Assembly (NCBI RefSeq): GCF_040529335.1
Contig: NZ_CP159534.1
Location: forward strand, 2,604,001 to 2,668,000
Origin: Streptomyces sp. HUAS MG91
GTDB taxonomy: Bacteria > Actinomycetota > Actinomycetes > Streptomycetales > Streptomycetaceae
Reading direction: 5' to 3'
Length of the DNA: 64,000 nt
In this document: in pieces, positions 55,011 through 63,620 of the stretch
Position numbering within the stretch: the first letter of the stretch is position 1
How the letters are laid out: each line of letters opens with the position of its first letter
Notes under the pieces: generated by a model
Seen by the model: only the letters and a program-made list of their open reading frames with translations
What the model was told of the DNA's origin: nothing
Databases searched by the model: none
Position numbers and translations under genes: made by a program

Positions 55011-55136
55011 GCACCCCTAATCTGAGCCACTCCCCCATCGGTGGCAACGGCGGCAACGGCGGCGCCGGCCACATCGGTGAACCGGCCACGTCCCCAACCT
55101 CGGCCGGGAACCGACAACCGACCGAAGGAGTCCCCC

Positions 55137-55586
55137 ATGACCGGACGTCTCAACACCGCCCAGCCCTATGTCCTCGGCCTGTTCCGCATCGTCGTCGGCC
55201 TGCTCTTCGCCTGCCACGGCGCCGCCGCCCTGTTCGGCGTCCTCGGCGGCTCGGAGGGCGGCGGCACCGTGCCCGCCGGCACCTGGCCGGGCTGGTACGC
55301 GGCCGTCATCCAGCTCGTCGGCGGCGGCCTGGTGCTGCTCGGCCTCGGCACCCGCGTCGCCGCCTTCGTCGCGTCGGGCTCGATGGCGTACGCCTACTTC
55401 GACGTGCACCAGCCCTCGGCGCTGTGGCCGCTGCAGAACGGCGGCGAGGCCTCGGCCCTGTTCTGCTGGACGATGCTGCTGCTCGTCTTCACCGGCTCCG
55501 GCGCCCTCGGCCTCGACCGGCTGTTCTCGCGCCGCGACGCGCGGCCCGCGGAGACCTCCGCACAGCGCGAGACCGTGGCGGCCTGA
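55137..55586 (+). CDS. DoxX-family membrane protein
   Basis: A 149-residue protein with four membrane helices. LGLFRIVVGLLFACHGAAALFG and YAAVIQLVGGGLVLLGLGTRVAA are typical DoxX segments. GAAGGAG lies 7 bp before the ATG. It may belong to a thiol/redox stress membrane complex, as DoxX does in mycobacteria. Confidence 0.9.
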   Translation: MTGRLNTAQPYVLGLFRIVVGLLFACHGAAALFGVLGGSEGGGTVPAGTWPGWYAAVIQLVGGGLVLLGLGTRVAAFVASGSMAYAYFDVHQPSALWPLQNGGEASALFCWTMLLLVFTGSGALGLDRLFSRRDARPAETSAQRETVAA

Positions 55587-55600
55587 CCCGCGTGCCCATC

Positions 55601-55632
55601 GGCGCCCGCGCTCCCGAAGGAGCGCGGGCGCC
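55601..55632. terminator. 14-bp hairpin after the DoxX gene
   Basis: Arms 55601-55614 and 55619-55632 pair perfectly around a CGAA loop, 15 bp after the stop codon and before a convergent gene. Confidence 0.75.
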
Positions 55633-55679
55633 GTGCTGAGCCCGTACGGGCGTTCCCACGCGCGCTACTCCCACGCGCG

Positions 55680-56219
55680 CTACGAGGACCGCGGGGACGG
55701 CGCGAAGCCCACCGTGAGGCACGCGACCCTCGCCCCCTTCATGCCCGGCATGTCGTGCAGCACGACCGACGCCGCCCCGCCGGACCGCAGGCCCCACGTC
55801 TTGCGGGCGACCGCCGAACCGGCGCCCGAGGCGTCGGCCGTGAAGTCCAGCCACACCTCGTTCCTGGCGTTGGCCTGCTTCGGGTCCACCACGTGCTGGT
55901 AGTGCCCGCCCGCGGCCTTCGGATCGGTGCCGCACGGCTTCTGGTGGACGTGCGCGCCGTACGTGTGACCGGCCACCAGGCCCGAGACCCGCAGATCCAC
56001 GGTCATGCCACTGTCGTCGCCGAACTGCTGGACCTTGATCGACGCGCCCGCGGGCACCAGCTTCGTGTCGTACGTGATCGCGGACGCCGGCATGAACGCC
56101 GTCGCCGGTGCGAACCTGCCCTGCGCCATCACCCAGTAACAGTTCGCCGGGCCGCCGCCCCCGCCGCCCGCGGCGAGCACGGCCGCCGCGAGGGCACCGG
56201 TCACCATTCCTGCCACCAT
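55680..56219 (-). CDS. Exported Cu/Zn superoxide dismutase-like protein
   Basis: A 179-residue protein. The ATG at 56219 has GAGGAG upstream. Hydrophobic N-terminus (MVTGALAAAVLAAGGGGGG) acts as a signal. The SOD-like domain shows HVHQKPCG (Cu ligand pair), GGHYQH and VVLHDMPG. The usual zinc-loop His/Asp set is not clearly complete, so copper-only activity or a divergent function is possible. Confidence 0.82.
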   Translation of the reverse strand: MVAGMVTGALAAAVLAAGGGGGGPANCYWVMAQGRFAPATAFMPASAITYDTKLVPAGASIKVQQFGDDSGMTVDLRVSGLVAGHTYGAHVHQKPCGTDPKAAGGHYQHVVDPKQANARNEVWLDFTADASGAGSAVARKTWGLRSGGAASVVLHDMPGMKGARVACLTVGFAPSPRSS

Positions 56220-56468
56220 CACCGCTCCTCTTCTTCGTCCTGGCTCGTTGGTACGGGAACCGAGCGCACCACACACCGCGGGGCGCGGCACCCGGGTGAA
56301 CCGGACACAGATGAGTGGGCCTGGCGTGAGATGGGGAACATCTGTGCCACTTTCGTCACTTCCAGCACACCCGACGCGTACGCTGTACAGCTGAAATGAA
56401 ACCGCTCCTGTGTGCTCCCCCAGGGAGGGAACGGTCGTAGAACGGCTCGTACAGGAAGTTGGCGCGCA
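56220..56468. other. Divergent promoter region, SOD-like and DedA genes
   Basis: A 249-bp gap with the perfect palindrome GCTGTACAGC at 56382-56391, 77 bp before the DedA start. No gene seen. Confidence 0.4.
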
Positions 56469-57095
56469 GTGCTGGAGAGTGTGGGGTCGCTGGCCGACAG
56501 CCCATGGATCTACGTGGTCGTGGCGCTTTCCGTGCTCTTCGACGTCTTCCTGCCGGTGCTGCCCAGCGGTGTTCTCGTGGTCACCGCGGCCACGGCGGCC
56601 GCGGCCGGCACGGCGGGTGCCGCCACGGGCCGGCTGCCGAGCAGCACCCCCGAGCTGCTGGCCCTCGTCCTCTGCGCCGCGACGGCCTCGGTCCTCGGCG
56701 ACCTGGTGGCCTACCGCCTCGCCTGGCGCGGCGGCGAGCGCCTGGACCGCGCCATCGCCCGCTCCCGCCGCCTCACGACCGCGCAGGAACGTCTCGGCGG
56801 AGCGCTCGCCCGCTCCAGCGGCGGACTCCTCGTGATCATCGCCCGGTTCGCGCCCGCGGGCCGTTCGATCGTCTCCTTCGCGGCGGGCACGACGCACCGC
56901 CGGGTCCGCGAGTTCCTGCCCTGGTCGGCGCTGGCGGGCGTGGCCTGGGCCGCGTACAGCGTGGCGCTCGGCTATTTCGGCGCGCAGTGGCTCGGCGCGA
57001 GCTGGCTGTCCACGGGCGTGTCGGTGCTCGCCCTGATCGGCGCGGGCACGGTGGCGGCGTACGTGATGCGCCGCCCGGTCCCTCAGGAAGCCTGA
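56469..57095 (+). CDS. DedA-family membrane protein
   Basis: A 208-residue protein from a GTG with GGAAG 10 bp upstream. Membrane helix WIYVVVALSVLFDVFLPVLPSG at the start, and the DedA signature IIARFAPAGRSIVSFAAGTTHR near residue 125. DedA proteins are lipid flippases or export proton-dependent transporters; the specific role is unknown. Its end overlaps the convergent DUF2277 gene by 13 bp. Confidence 0.9.
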   Translation: MLESVGSLADSPWIYVVVALSVLFDVFLPVLPSGVLVVTAATAAAAGTAGAATGRLPSSTPELLALVLCAATASVLGDLVAYRLAWRGGERLDRAIARSRRLTTAQERLGGALARSSGGLLVIIARFAPAGRSIVSFAAGTTHRRVREFLPWSALAGVAWAAYSVALGYFGAQWLGASWLSTGVSVLALIGAGTVAAYVMRRPVPQEA

Positions 57096-57313
57096 GCCTT
57101 CGCGGAACCCCGCACCTCAAGGCCGTCGAGCAGCTCGGCGGTGGCCCGGGCGATCTCGTCCACGGCCCGTTCGAACACCTCGCGGTTGTGCGCGGCGGGC
57201 GCGCGGAAACCGGACACCTTCCGTACGTACTGGAGGGCTGCGGCCCGGATCTCGTCCTCGGTGGCCTCTTCGGGGAGCGCTGGTGGGCGGAGGGTCTTGA
57301 TGCTGCGGCACAT
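57083..57313 (-). CDS. DUF2277 protein
   Basis: A 76-residue protein with the family pattern MCRSIKTLRPP, EEIRAAALQYVRKVSGFR-like segment and a helical C-terminus (REVFERAVDEIARATAELL). Function unknown; widespread in actinobacteria. Confidence 0.9.
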   Translation of the reverse strand: MCRSIKTLRPPALPEEATEDEIRAAALQYVRKVSGFRAPAAHNREVFERAVDEIARATAELLDGLEVRGSAKAQAS

Positions 57314-57423
57314 GTTTCCAGTCTGCCGCGATCCGGCCGATCGGCCACACGTTCGCGTGAACTCCCCGACGAACTCCGGGAAGTGACTCGCCCCGCAAAT
57401 TCGAACAGACGTACCATTGCCGA

Positions 57424-57807
57424 GTGGCAGCGAACGATGACACCGACGACTCCACTCGCAACCAGGGCTTTCCGAGCGACCTCGTCGCCGGTCAGGAGGA
57501 ACTGCATCAGGTGCGCGCGGAGCTGATGGCCCTGCTCAAGCGGCTCCCGTGGTCGGTCGAGCCGGTCGACGCGATCAGCGACACCCAGGGCTGGCGCAGA
57601 CTCGAGCGCCCGGCGTCCCCCGGCTGGACCGAGGACGATCAGGAGGCGGTCGAGAAGCTCCGCCGCCGCGAGCTGGAGCTGGCCGTCTTCGTGACATGCC
57701 ACCGCCACTGGTCCGCCCTCACCGGCACCGAGGCGGTTCAGGCGCGGGCCCGCCTGAAGCACGTACACGATCCGGCCCCCGACACGGCCGGGAGCGACGG
57801 GGACTGA
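57424..57807 (+). CDS. Small helical protein of unknown function
   Basis: A 127-residue protein from a GTG. It is helical and charged (ELHQVRAELMALLKRLPW; EAVEKLRRRELELAVFVTCHRHW). No domain recognised. Transcribed away from the DUF2277 gene with about 110 bp between. Confidence 0.78.
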   Translation: MAANDDTDDSTRNQGFPSDLVAGQEELHQVRAELMALLKRLPWSVEPVDAISDTQGWRRLERPASPGWTEDDQEAVEKLRRRELELAVFVTCHRHWSALTGTEAVQARARLKHVHDPAPDTAGSDGD

Positions 57808-57823
57808 GCCCCGCGGGAGGTGG

Positions 57824-57895
57824 TCAGCGGCTGCGGCGCGAGGTGAGGTACCAGGCGACGGCGGCGATGACGATCAGGATGATCAGAATCTTCAT
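57824..57895 (-). CDS. 23-residue single-span membrane miniprotein
   Basis: ATG at 57895 to TGA at 57824. The product starts MKILIILIVIAAVAWYL and ends in a basic tail (SRRSR), a typical short membrane protein with its C-terminus inside. GC-rich third positions suit coding sequence. The ribosome site is weak (GTAGGG directly before the ATG). Included as probable. Confidence 0.5.
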   Translation of the reverse strand: MKILIILIVIAAVAWYLTSRRSR

Positions 57896-57983
57896 GCCCT
57901 ACGAGTGCCCGCCGCTGCGCACATCACGCGCGCGGGCCGCCCGGCGCCAGCATGTTGCACGCCTGCCCGGGAATCCGGTGTGC

Positions 57984-58394
57984 ATGACCCCTGCCATCCG
58001 CACCGCCCGCGCCCTCACCGCCACCGCCGTCCTCTCCGTGGCCTGCGCCGCCTATCTGGCCGCCACGGACGCCGTGTGGTGGGCCGTCGCCCTCGCCTAC
58101 GTCACGGCGCTGCTCGCCTACTGCGCCCAGCGCTCCCGCGCGGACCACCACCGCATCCTCGCCGCCCACGACAGAGCCCGGCGCCTCGCCCTGGGCGAAC
58201 TGATCGACGACGGCCTCCCGTGCTGCACCCTGTGGACCCTGTCCGCCGGCGAGGTCCACGGCCCCGGCTGTCTGCGCCCCCACGACCCGGACGCCGAACT
58301 CCAGAACGCGTGCTGCGCCGACGGCTTCGTCTCCCGCGGCCTGGCCCACACCCAGCCCTGCCGGACGGCCTCGGCACGGGTCGGCGCCGCCTGA
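57984..58394 (+). CDS. Small membrane protein with Cys-rich soluble tail
   Basis: A 136-residue protein with two membrane helices at the N-terminus (LTATAVLSVACAAYLAA and VWWAVALAYVTALLAY) and a cytoplasmic tail with several Cys and His (DDGLPCCTLW, GPGCLRPHDPD, NACCADG). The Cys/His pattern could bind metal. Function unknown. Confidence 0.8.
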   Translation: MTPAIRTARALTATAVLSVACAAYLAATDAVWWAVALAYVTALLAYCAQRSRADHHRILAAHDRARRLALGELIDDGLPCCTLWTLSAGEVHGPGCLRPHDPDAELQNACCADGFVSRGLAHTQPCRTASARVGAA

Positions 58395-58412
58395 TCCCGG
58401 TACCGGCCCGCG

Positions 58413-58646
58413 CTACTCCTCGGACTGCGGAAGGTGCCGGGCGGCCTGCCGGAGACGCTTCTCGACGTCGTGCGGGTCGAGGCCGTTCTCCTCGGCGTAC
58501 CTGGTCACGGCCTCCTGCACGCGAGCCGCGGCGTCGAACCAGACACTCCGCTGCCTCTCGCGCTCGCCGTCGTCGAGGTGCTCGATCTTGCGGCCCTCTT
58601 CGTCGGCCGCCCGCTGCAAGTCGGTCAAACTGTCAGGAAGATCCAC
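58413..58646 (-). CDS. Small charged helical protein
   Basis: A 77-residue acidic/basic helical protein (LQRAADEEGRKIEHLDDGERERQ-type segment, VEKRLRQAARHL at the end). No domain recognised. Convergent with the membrane-protein gene. Confidence 0.78.
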   Translation of the reverse strand: MDLPDSLTDLQRAADEEGRKIEHLDDGERERQRSVWFDAAARVQEAVTRYAEENGLDPHDVEKRLRQAARHLPQSEE

Positions 58647-58856
58647 GAACGGATCCTAGGCCGCCGGGCCCCCGATCACGGAAGAGGCCCTCCGACGACA
58701 TCGCCGAAGAGCCTCCGGGACACGCCCGCCCGGCGGCGGCATCTGCCGGACAGCCGCCTCGCACTGCTGAACCAAAGGCGTCGAGGCCTCGTCTACTGAG
58801 TCAGGATCTCCCCCGCCGCCCGTCTGCCTGGCCCTGACCACGCAAGGAACTGCGCC

Positions 58857-60251
58857 GTGTTCTCCGCGATCTTCCGACATCACGTCGGTTACCTGACTGT
58901 CTGCGTCCTCCTCGGACTCGTCCTCGGCGCAACAGCGTGGGCCCTCGCCACGAAACGGGGGAAGCCGCACGGCCCTTGGTGGTTCGCACTCGCCTTCACC
59001 CTCACCGGCGTGCTCGGCGTCACTTTCATGGGAGGCGGGGCGGCGAGCCGCGCCTGCGTTCTCAATCACCAGTTCGGCGAGCCGTTCCATACGACCCAGG
59101 GAATGTGGAATCTCGCCATGACGGTTCCCGTCGGCGCGTTCGCCGTCTTGGCCGTCCGGCGTCCCCTACCGGTCCTGCTCGGCGTAGTGGCCCTGCCCTT
59201 GGGCATCGAATTCATCCAGGCCACCGTCGACGGCCTCGGCCGTGTGTGCGACAGCTCCGACGCCGAGATGAACATCCTCGGCGGCCTCCTGGGGTTCACC
59301 GTCTCCGCCGTCTTCCTGACCGGCCGTCGCACCCTCGCCTGGCAGGCCGGCGCCAAGGGGACGTTGATCTCCTCGGCCGTGCTCCTGCTCCTCGTCTCCG
59401 GCGTCGCGCGCCCGATGCTCAGCTTCACCAACGTGGACGGCACCAGCCTGGTGGACGCCGACGCCGACCAGGTGAAGGCCGCGGAAGCCGCCGTGACAGA
59501 GGCATTCGGCGATCGCTACACCGTGGGAGAGCTCTACGAGCAGCCCTGCGGGGACTCCGCCTGTACGAACATCATCTTCAACCTGCACAGCCGCGAGCCC
59601 GGGCACACCAAGGACTTCGCCTACGGAAGCCTTTCCTGGCCGGACAAGAAGCACCTGACGGTACACCTCGAAGACAGCGCCCGCCCGACCGTCATGGGCT
59701 ACCCGGTCGCAGACGCCGCAGCCCCCTCCAGCGGCAAATCCGCCCATCAGATCGCCACGTCATTCGCCGAGGAGAAGTACCCCTGGGCCTCCGGCGCGAC
59801 CACGAACGAGACATCCCAGGTGGGCGAGAAGGCCGAACTCGGCTGGATGACGAACTGGCGCTGGACACACGACGACATCCTCATGCCGAGGATGCTGGAC
59901 GTACAGATCGACAGGGCCGGCCACGTTTCCCAGTTGGACGTCACCCTCGGCCCGACGCGTACAAGAATGCCGAAATCGAAGGTTCGAGGCGCAGAGGCGA
60001 AAAAGGCTGTGGTCAAGGCGGTTGAGGCTCGGCTCGAGGCCAATCAGAACACCGGCGCGGAATTTCGGGCCGAGGCAGTCGCGCGTCAGGCCATTGATCA
60101 GGATGGCAAGTGGGAACCGAACTGGCTCGTCAACGTGACGTGGCCGCAGAGCGAGAAGAGCGACGACCCGCCGCCAGTGGACGTGTACCACGTGAATGCT
60201 CTCACCGGACGGGTCTACGACAGCGACGGCAAACTCCTGCCGGGCACCTGA
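58857..60251 (+). CDS. VanZ-like membrane protein with large extracytoplasmic domain
   Basis: A 464-residue protein from a GTG with AAGGA upstream. Residues 1-195 contain five or six helices with the VanZ-type segment EFIQATVDGLGRVCDSSDAEMN-like (about 121-143) and NILGGLLGFTVSA. Residues about 200-464 are a soluble domain (AAEAAVTEAFGDRYTVGELYEQ, PNWLVNVTWPQ). VanZ alone is about 160-200 residues, so this is a fusion. Function of the soluble part is unknown. Confidence 0.82.
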   Translation: MFSAIFRHHVGYLTVCVLLGLVLGATAWALATKRGKPHGPWWFALAFTLTGVLGVTFMGGGAASRACVLNHQFGEPFHTTQGMWNLAMTVPVGAFAVLAVRRPLPVLLGVVALPLGIEFIQATVDGLGRVCDSSDAEMNILGGLLGFTVSAVFLTGRRTLAWQAGAKGTLISSAVLLLLVSGVARPMLSFTNVDGTSLVDADADQVKAAEAAVTEAFGDRYTVGELYEQPCGDSACTNIIFNLHSREPGHTKDFAYGSLSWPDKKHLTVHLEDSARPTVMGYPVADAAAPSSGKSAHQIATSFAEEKYPWASGATTNETSQVGEKAELGWMTNWRWTHDDILMPRMLDVQIDRAGHVSQLDVTLGPTRTRMPKSKVRGAEAKKAVVKAVEARLEANQNTGAEFRAEAVARQAIDQDGKWEPNWLVNVTWPQSEKSDDPPPVDVYHVNALTGRVYDSDGKLLPGT

Positions 60252-60366
60252 GCGACCGCCGCCAAGCCGGGTGAACGCGGTCTGTACCGCTCGGCGAAGA
60301 TGCCGAATAATCTGTCTAGACCTGGATATCCCGGATACCCGTCTCATCTGGTCGGAAATCCGAAGC

Positions 60367-60525
60367 GTGCGTAATTCAAGAAACACGCAGCTCTCCATTT
60401 CGTACACCGAGGAACCTGATCACAGGCGGTTCCTCACGCAGTCTCTGCTCGAGAGCACTCCGGCTCGGTCCCTGTACGCGCTCATCTCGGAACTCGACAG
60501 CCGGTTTCCGCCGAGCCCCGCATAG
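60367..60525 (+). CDS. Possible 52-residue gene in a lower-GC patch
   Basis: GTG at 60367 to TAG at 60525: VRNSRNTQLSISYTEEPDHR and onward. The region 60290-60400 is visibly less GC-rich than neighbours. There is no good ribosome site. It may be a real small gene or a remnant beside the tRNA; low confidence. Confidence 0.25.
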   Translation: MRNSRNTQLSISYTEEPDHRRFLTQSLLESTPARSLYALISELDSRFPPSPA

Positions 60526-60606
60526 GCGTCCGGAGCGCCGGTCGGCCTTCCGGGCGGTGGCACCCTCGGAGGACGGCGGGGGTGGTGTCGTCGAGGCCCC
60601 GACGGA

Positions 60607-60640
60607 AGAGGCTCCCGGGGTGATCACCCCGGGAGCCTCT
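60607..60640 (-). terminator. Perfect palindrome downstream of tRNA-Val
   Basis: AGAGGCTCCCGGGGTGA and its complement form an uninterrupted 34-bp palindrome centred on TGATCA, 20 bp beyond the tRNA 3' end. Likely the tRNA terminator. Confidence 0.75.
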
Positions 60641-60660
60641 GACCTGCTGCTTGACCACTG

Positions 60661-60732
<72 letters not shown>

Positions 60733-60983
60733 GGAAGTCCCGGCGCTGCGACCAGGACGAGCCGACAGCGTACCTTGCCGATGCCCCTGCACGGCAAACA
60801 CCCGAACCGCGGGGGCCCGCCCCCGCCCGCGACGCCGCCGTCGGGTCTCGGCCCGGACGGAAAAGTCACCCGGCGAACCGCGAACTAACCGACTCGTGTG
60901 TTCGTCATTAACCGGTGGGACAATGAACACCGGGCAGGGCTGACAGCAGAGCCGATGACGGCACAGGCAGCGCGGGAGAGTGA

Positions 60984-62414
60984 GTGACGACGGCGACGAA
61001 CGAGCGCCCCGGCGAGGCGCGGGGCGCCACTGTTCAGCGGCCGGGTGTCCGGCGATCGCGCGCCCAGGGATCGCGCCGCCGGGCCCGACCGGCCGGTCCC
61101 CTCCGCGACCTCCTCGTCCTCACCCTGCTCCCCGTGCCGGTCCTGACCGCGGCGCTCAGCGGAGCGTTCAGCGCCGGCGGCACCCGCAAGTGGTTCGGGG
61201 GCCGTGCCGAGACCCAGCGTGCCCAGGCCCAGGAGGCCAAGGACGCGGCGGCCGCCGCCTTCTACGAGCTGGACACCGCCCAGCGCGACCTGCGCATCTC
61301 GATAGAGACGATCACCGCGGTCGACGACTCCCCCGCCGCCCGCAGAGCCGTCGGCGACTTCCAGCAGCTCGGCACCCGGATCGACGAGGTCAGCGCGCAG
61401 TACATCACCGCCGTCGACGCCCACGACCTGGACCGCGACGACCTCGACGCGGGCACGGCCTCCCGCGCCCGGGGCGAACTGACGGCGGCCAAGGACCAGT
61501 TGACCCGCACCAAGCAGGACCTGGACCGGTTCGCGCAGGGCCTCGGCCCGCTGCTCGGCAAGGCCGAGACCCAGCTCGCCCGCCTCGCCCCCGCGGTGGA
61601 GCGGGCCCGGCAGGCCCTGCTCGCCGCGACCACCGCGCTGGACGGCGTCCGGCAGGCGGGGCTGAAGGCCGACGACCTCGCCGCCCGGCTCGCCCGCCTC
61701 GGCCCGGAGCTGACCCGGCTGAACCAGGGCGCGGGCCAGCACGGCGTGCCCGAGACGCTGGAGCGCGCGGAGCGCGTCGCCCGGGATGCCGAGACGATCC
61801 GCGTGGAGGCCGAGCGGCTCCCGGAGAAGGCCGCGGAGATCGACCACCGGCTCGTGTCGCTGCGGACCCGGGCGCAGGCCCTGACCACCCGCGCGGGCCA
61901 GGTCGAGCCGGTCCTGAGCGAGCTGCGGCGCCGGTTCTCCGCCGCGTGCTGGCAGGACCTCCAGCGCGTCCCGGACCTCGCGGGGGAGAACGTGCGGCAG
62001 GCCGAGACCAAGCTCGCCGAGGCCCGCACGGCCCGCGACGAGCAGCGCTGGCCCGACGCGACGGCCCTGCTCTCCACCGTCCGCGCCCTGCTGAACAGCA
62101 CCGACGAATCGGTCTCCGCCGCCTCCGACCGCCTCCAGCGGCTGAACGCGGTGGCGAAGGACCCCCAGCAGGAGATCGACCGCACCCGGTTCGCGATCCG
62201 GGACGCCCAGCGCCTGGCGATGACCGGGCGTGCCACGCCCGACCCGCGCCACGCCCGCCCGCTCGACGACTCCGTGGGCCGGCTCGACCGCGCCGTCGAG
62301 GGCCTGGAGGGCCGCCACCCCGACTACTGGCACTTCCTCACCGAGACCGAGGCCGTGCGGCAGACCGTGGCCCGGGTCGTCTCCCTGATCCGCGAGGAGC
62401 GCGGCGGCGCCTGA
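60984..62414 (+). CDS. Membrane-anchored coiled-coil protein
   Basis: A 476-residue protein from a GTG with GGGAGAG upstream. Basic N-terminus, one helix (PLRDLLVLTLLPVPVLTAAL, about 40-60), then almost 400 residues of heptad-rich helix (LARLAPAVERARQALLAATT, RARGELTAAKDQLTRTKQDL). No enzymatic motif. Possibly a structural or signalling membrane scaffold. Confidence 0.83.
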   Translation: MTTATNERPGEARGATVQRPGVRRSRAQGSRRRARPAGPLRDLLVLTLLPVPVLTAALSGAFSAGGTRKWFGGRAETQRAQAQEAKDAAAAAFYELDTAQRDLRISIETITAVDDSPAARRAVGDFQQLGTRIDEVSAQYITAVDAHDLDRDDLDAGTASRARGELTAAKDQLTRTKQDLDRFAQGLGPLLGKAETQLARLAPAVERARQALLAATTALDGVRQAGLKADDLAARLARLGPELTRLNQGAGQHGVPETLERAERVARDAETIRVEAERLPEKAAEIDHRLVSLRTRAQALTTRAGQVEPVLSELRRRFSAACWQDLQRVPDLAGENVRQAETKLAEARTARDEQRWPDATALLSTVRALLNSTDESVSAASDRLQRLNAVAKDPQQEIDRTRFAIRDAQRLAMTGRATPDPRHARPLDDSVGRLDRAVEGLEGRHPDYWHFLTETEAVRQTVARVVSLIREERGGA

Positions 62415-62517
62415 CCCGGCTCCCGCTGGCGTTCGGCGCCCGCCGGGCGGACCCTGGAGGTACGCACGCGGTCGCGCGACTCAATCAAGGGGCGAGGAGC
62501 GAGGAGGCGAGGCCGTC

Positions 62518-63018
62518 ATGGCCACACACGTACTCCGTCCGGGATCCCGGCGCCATGTCACGCTCGACGAACATCTGCCCGTCGATCACCGGCTGAGCAT
62601 GGTGTACCGCGTCGGCGCGGGAGTGATGGGCCTGGTGCTGCTGGTGTTCGGCATCCTCGGGTTCATCGACAAGATCGGCTTCTTCGACACCCGTGGCGAC
62701 ACGGTCGCGGGCCTGAACACCAACGGCGCGCTCAGCGTCCTGTCCGTGTGCGTCGGCGTGCTGCTCATCGGCGGCATGCTGGCCGGCGGTGCCGTCGCCT
62801 CGACGCTCAACATGACCCTCGGCGTCCTGTTCATCCTCAGCGGGTTCGTGAACCTCGCCCTGCTGGACACCCGCTACAACTTCCTCGCCTTCCGCATCCA
62901 GAACGTCCTGTTCAGCTTCGCCGTCGGGCTGCTGCTGATGTTCTTCGGGATGTACGGGCGGGTCAGCGGCGGTCTGCCGCACGACAACCCGTACTGGAAG
63001 GCCCGCCACGCATCCTGA
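62518..63018 (+). CDS. DUF4383 membrane protein
   Basis: A 166-residue protein with four membrane helices (YRVGAGVMGLVLLVFGILGF; LSVLSVCVGVLLIGGMLAGG) and the family ending NPYWKARHAS. Function unknown; common in actinobacteria. Confidence 0.9.
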   Translation: MATHVLRPGSRRHVTLDEHLPVDHRLSMVYRVGAGVMGLVLLVFGILGFIDKIGFFDTRGDTVAGLNTNGALSVLSVCVGVLLIGGMLAGGAVASTLNMTLGVLFILSGFVNLALLDTRYNFLAFRIQNVLFSFAVGLLLMFFGMYGRVSGGLPHDNPYWKARHAS

Positions 63019-63040
63019 CGGCGCTGGCTAGGCTTGGGCC

Positions 63041-63262
63041 ATGCCTCGCTACGAATATCGCTGCCGCTCCTGCGGTGACACGTTCGAACTCTCCCGTCCC
63101 ATGGCCGAGTCGGCGGACCCGGCCACCTGCCCGGCGGGCCACCCCGACACGGTCAAACTCCTCTCGACGGTCTCGGTGGCCGGCACCGCGTCGTCGTCCG
63201 CTCCGGCGCCGGCTCCGTCGGCGGGTGGCGGTGGTTGCTGCGGGGGTGGCTGCTGCGGCTAG
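63041..63262 (+). CDS. FmdB-type zinc-ribbon protein
   Basis: A 73-residue protein. MPRYEYRCRSCGDTFEL carries the first Cys pair, ATCPAGHP the second metal-ligand pair. The C-terminus is a Gly/Cys run (GGGGCCGGGCCG) as in many actinobacterial members. Regulatory role suspected only from the name-giving fmd locus. Confidence 0.9.
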   Translation: MPRYEYRCRSCGDTFELSRPMAESADPATCPAGHPDTVKLLSTVSVAGTASSSAPAPAPSAGGGGCCGGGCCG

Positions 63263-63282
63263 CCTCCGGCGGACGACCGGTT

Positions 63283-63528
63283 CTCGCAGGTTCCCCGCGC
63301 CCCTGGGCAGTTCGGCACGCGCGGGCCGGTGGCCGCTTCTCGCGCAGTTCCCCGCGCCCCTGGAAACCAGTTGTCACGCGCGGCTCTCGTCGTGGCTGGT
63401 CGCGCAGTTCCCCGCGCCCCTGAGGCAGGCGCTCCGCGCCGCCTCCCCCTGAGGCTGCGGCTTCGCCGCGCCCCTCTTGATGAGATGCCGCACGAAGTGC
63501 GCATCTCAGGGGCGCGGGGAACTGCGCG
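63283..63528. repeat. Array of the 20-bp repeat: three reverse, one hairpin, one forward
   Basis: Reverse copies at about 63283 (one-base insertion), 63341-63360 and 63401-63420, with a 60-bp period. A GAGATG...CATCTC stem-loop at 63482-63507 is directly followed by a forward copy at 63509-63528. It occupies most of the 358-bp gap after the FmdB gene; nothing else is seen there. Confidence 0.9.
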
Positions 63529-63620
63529 ACCAGCCCCCACCGGCCGTCAGCCGACGACGAAAGCCATGCTTTTAAGGCCGCGGGCGAACAACAAACCCGA
63601 CAAGGCCCCGGCCCCGCCCC

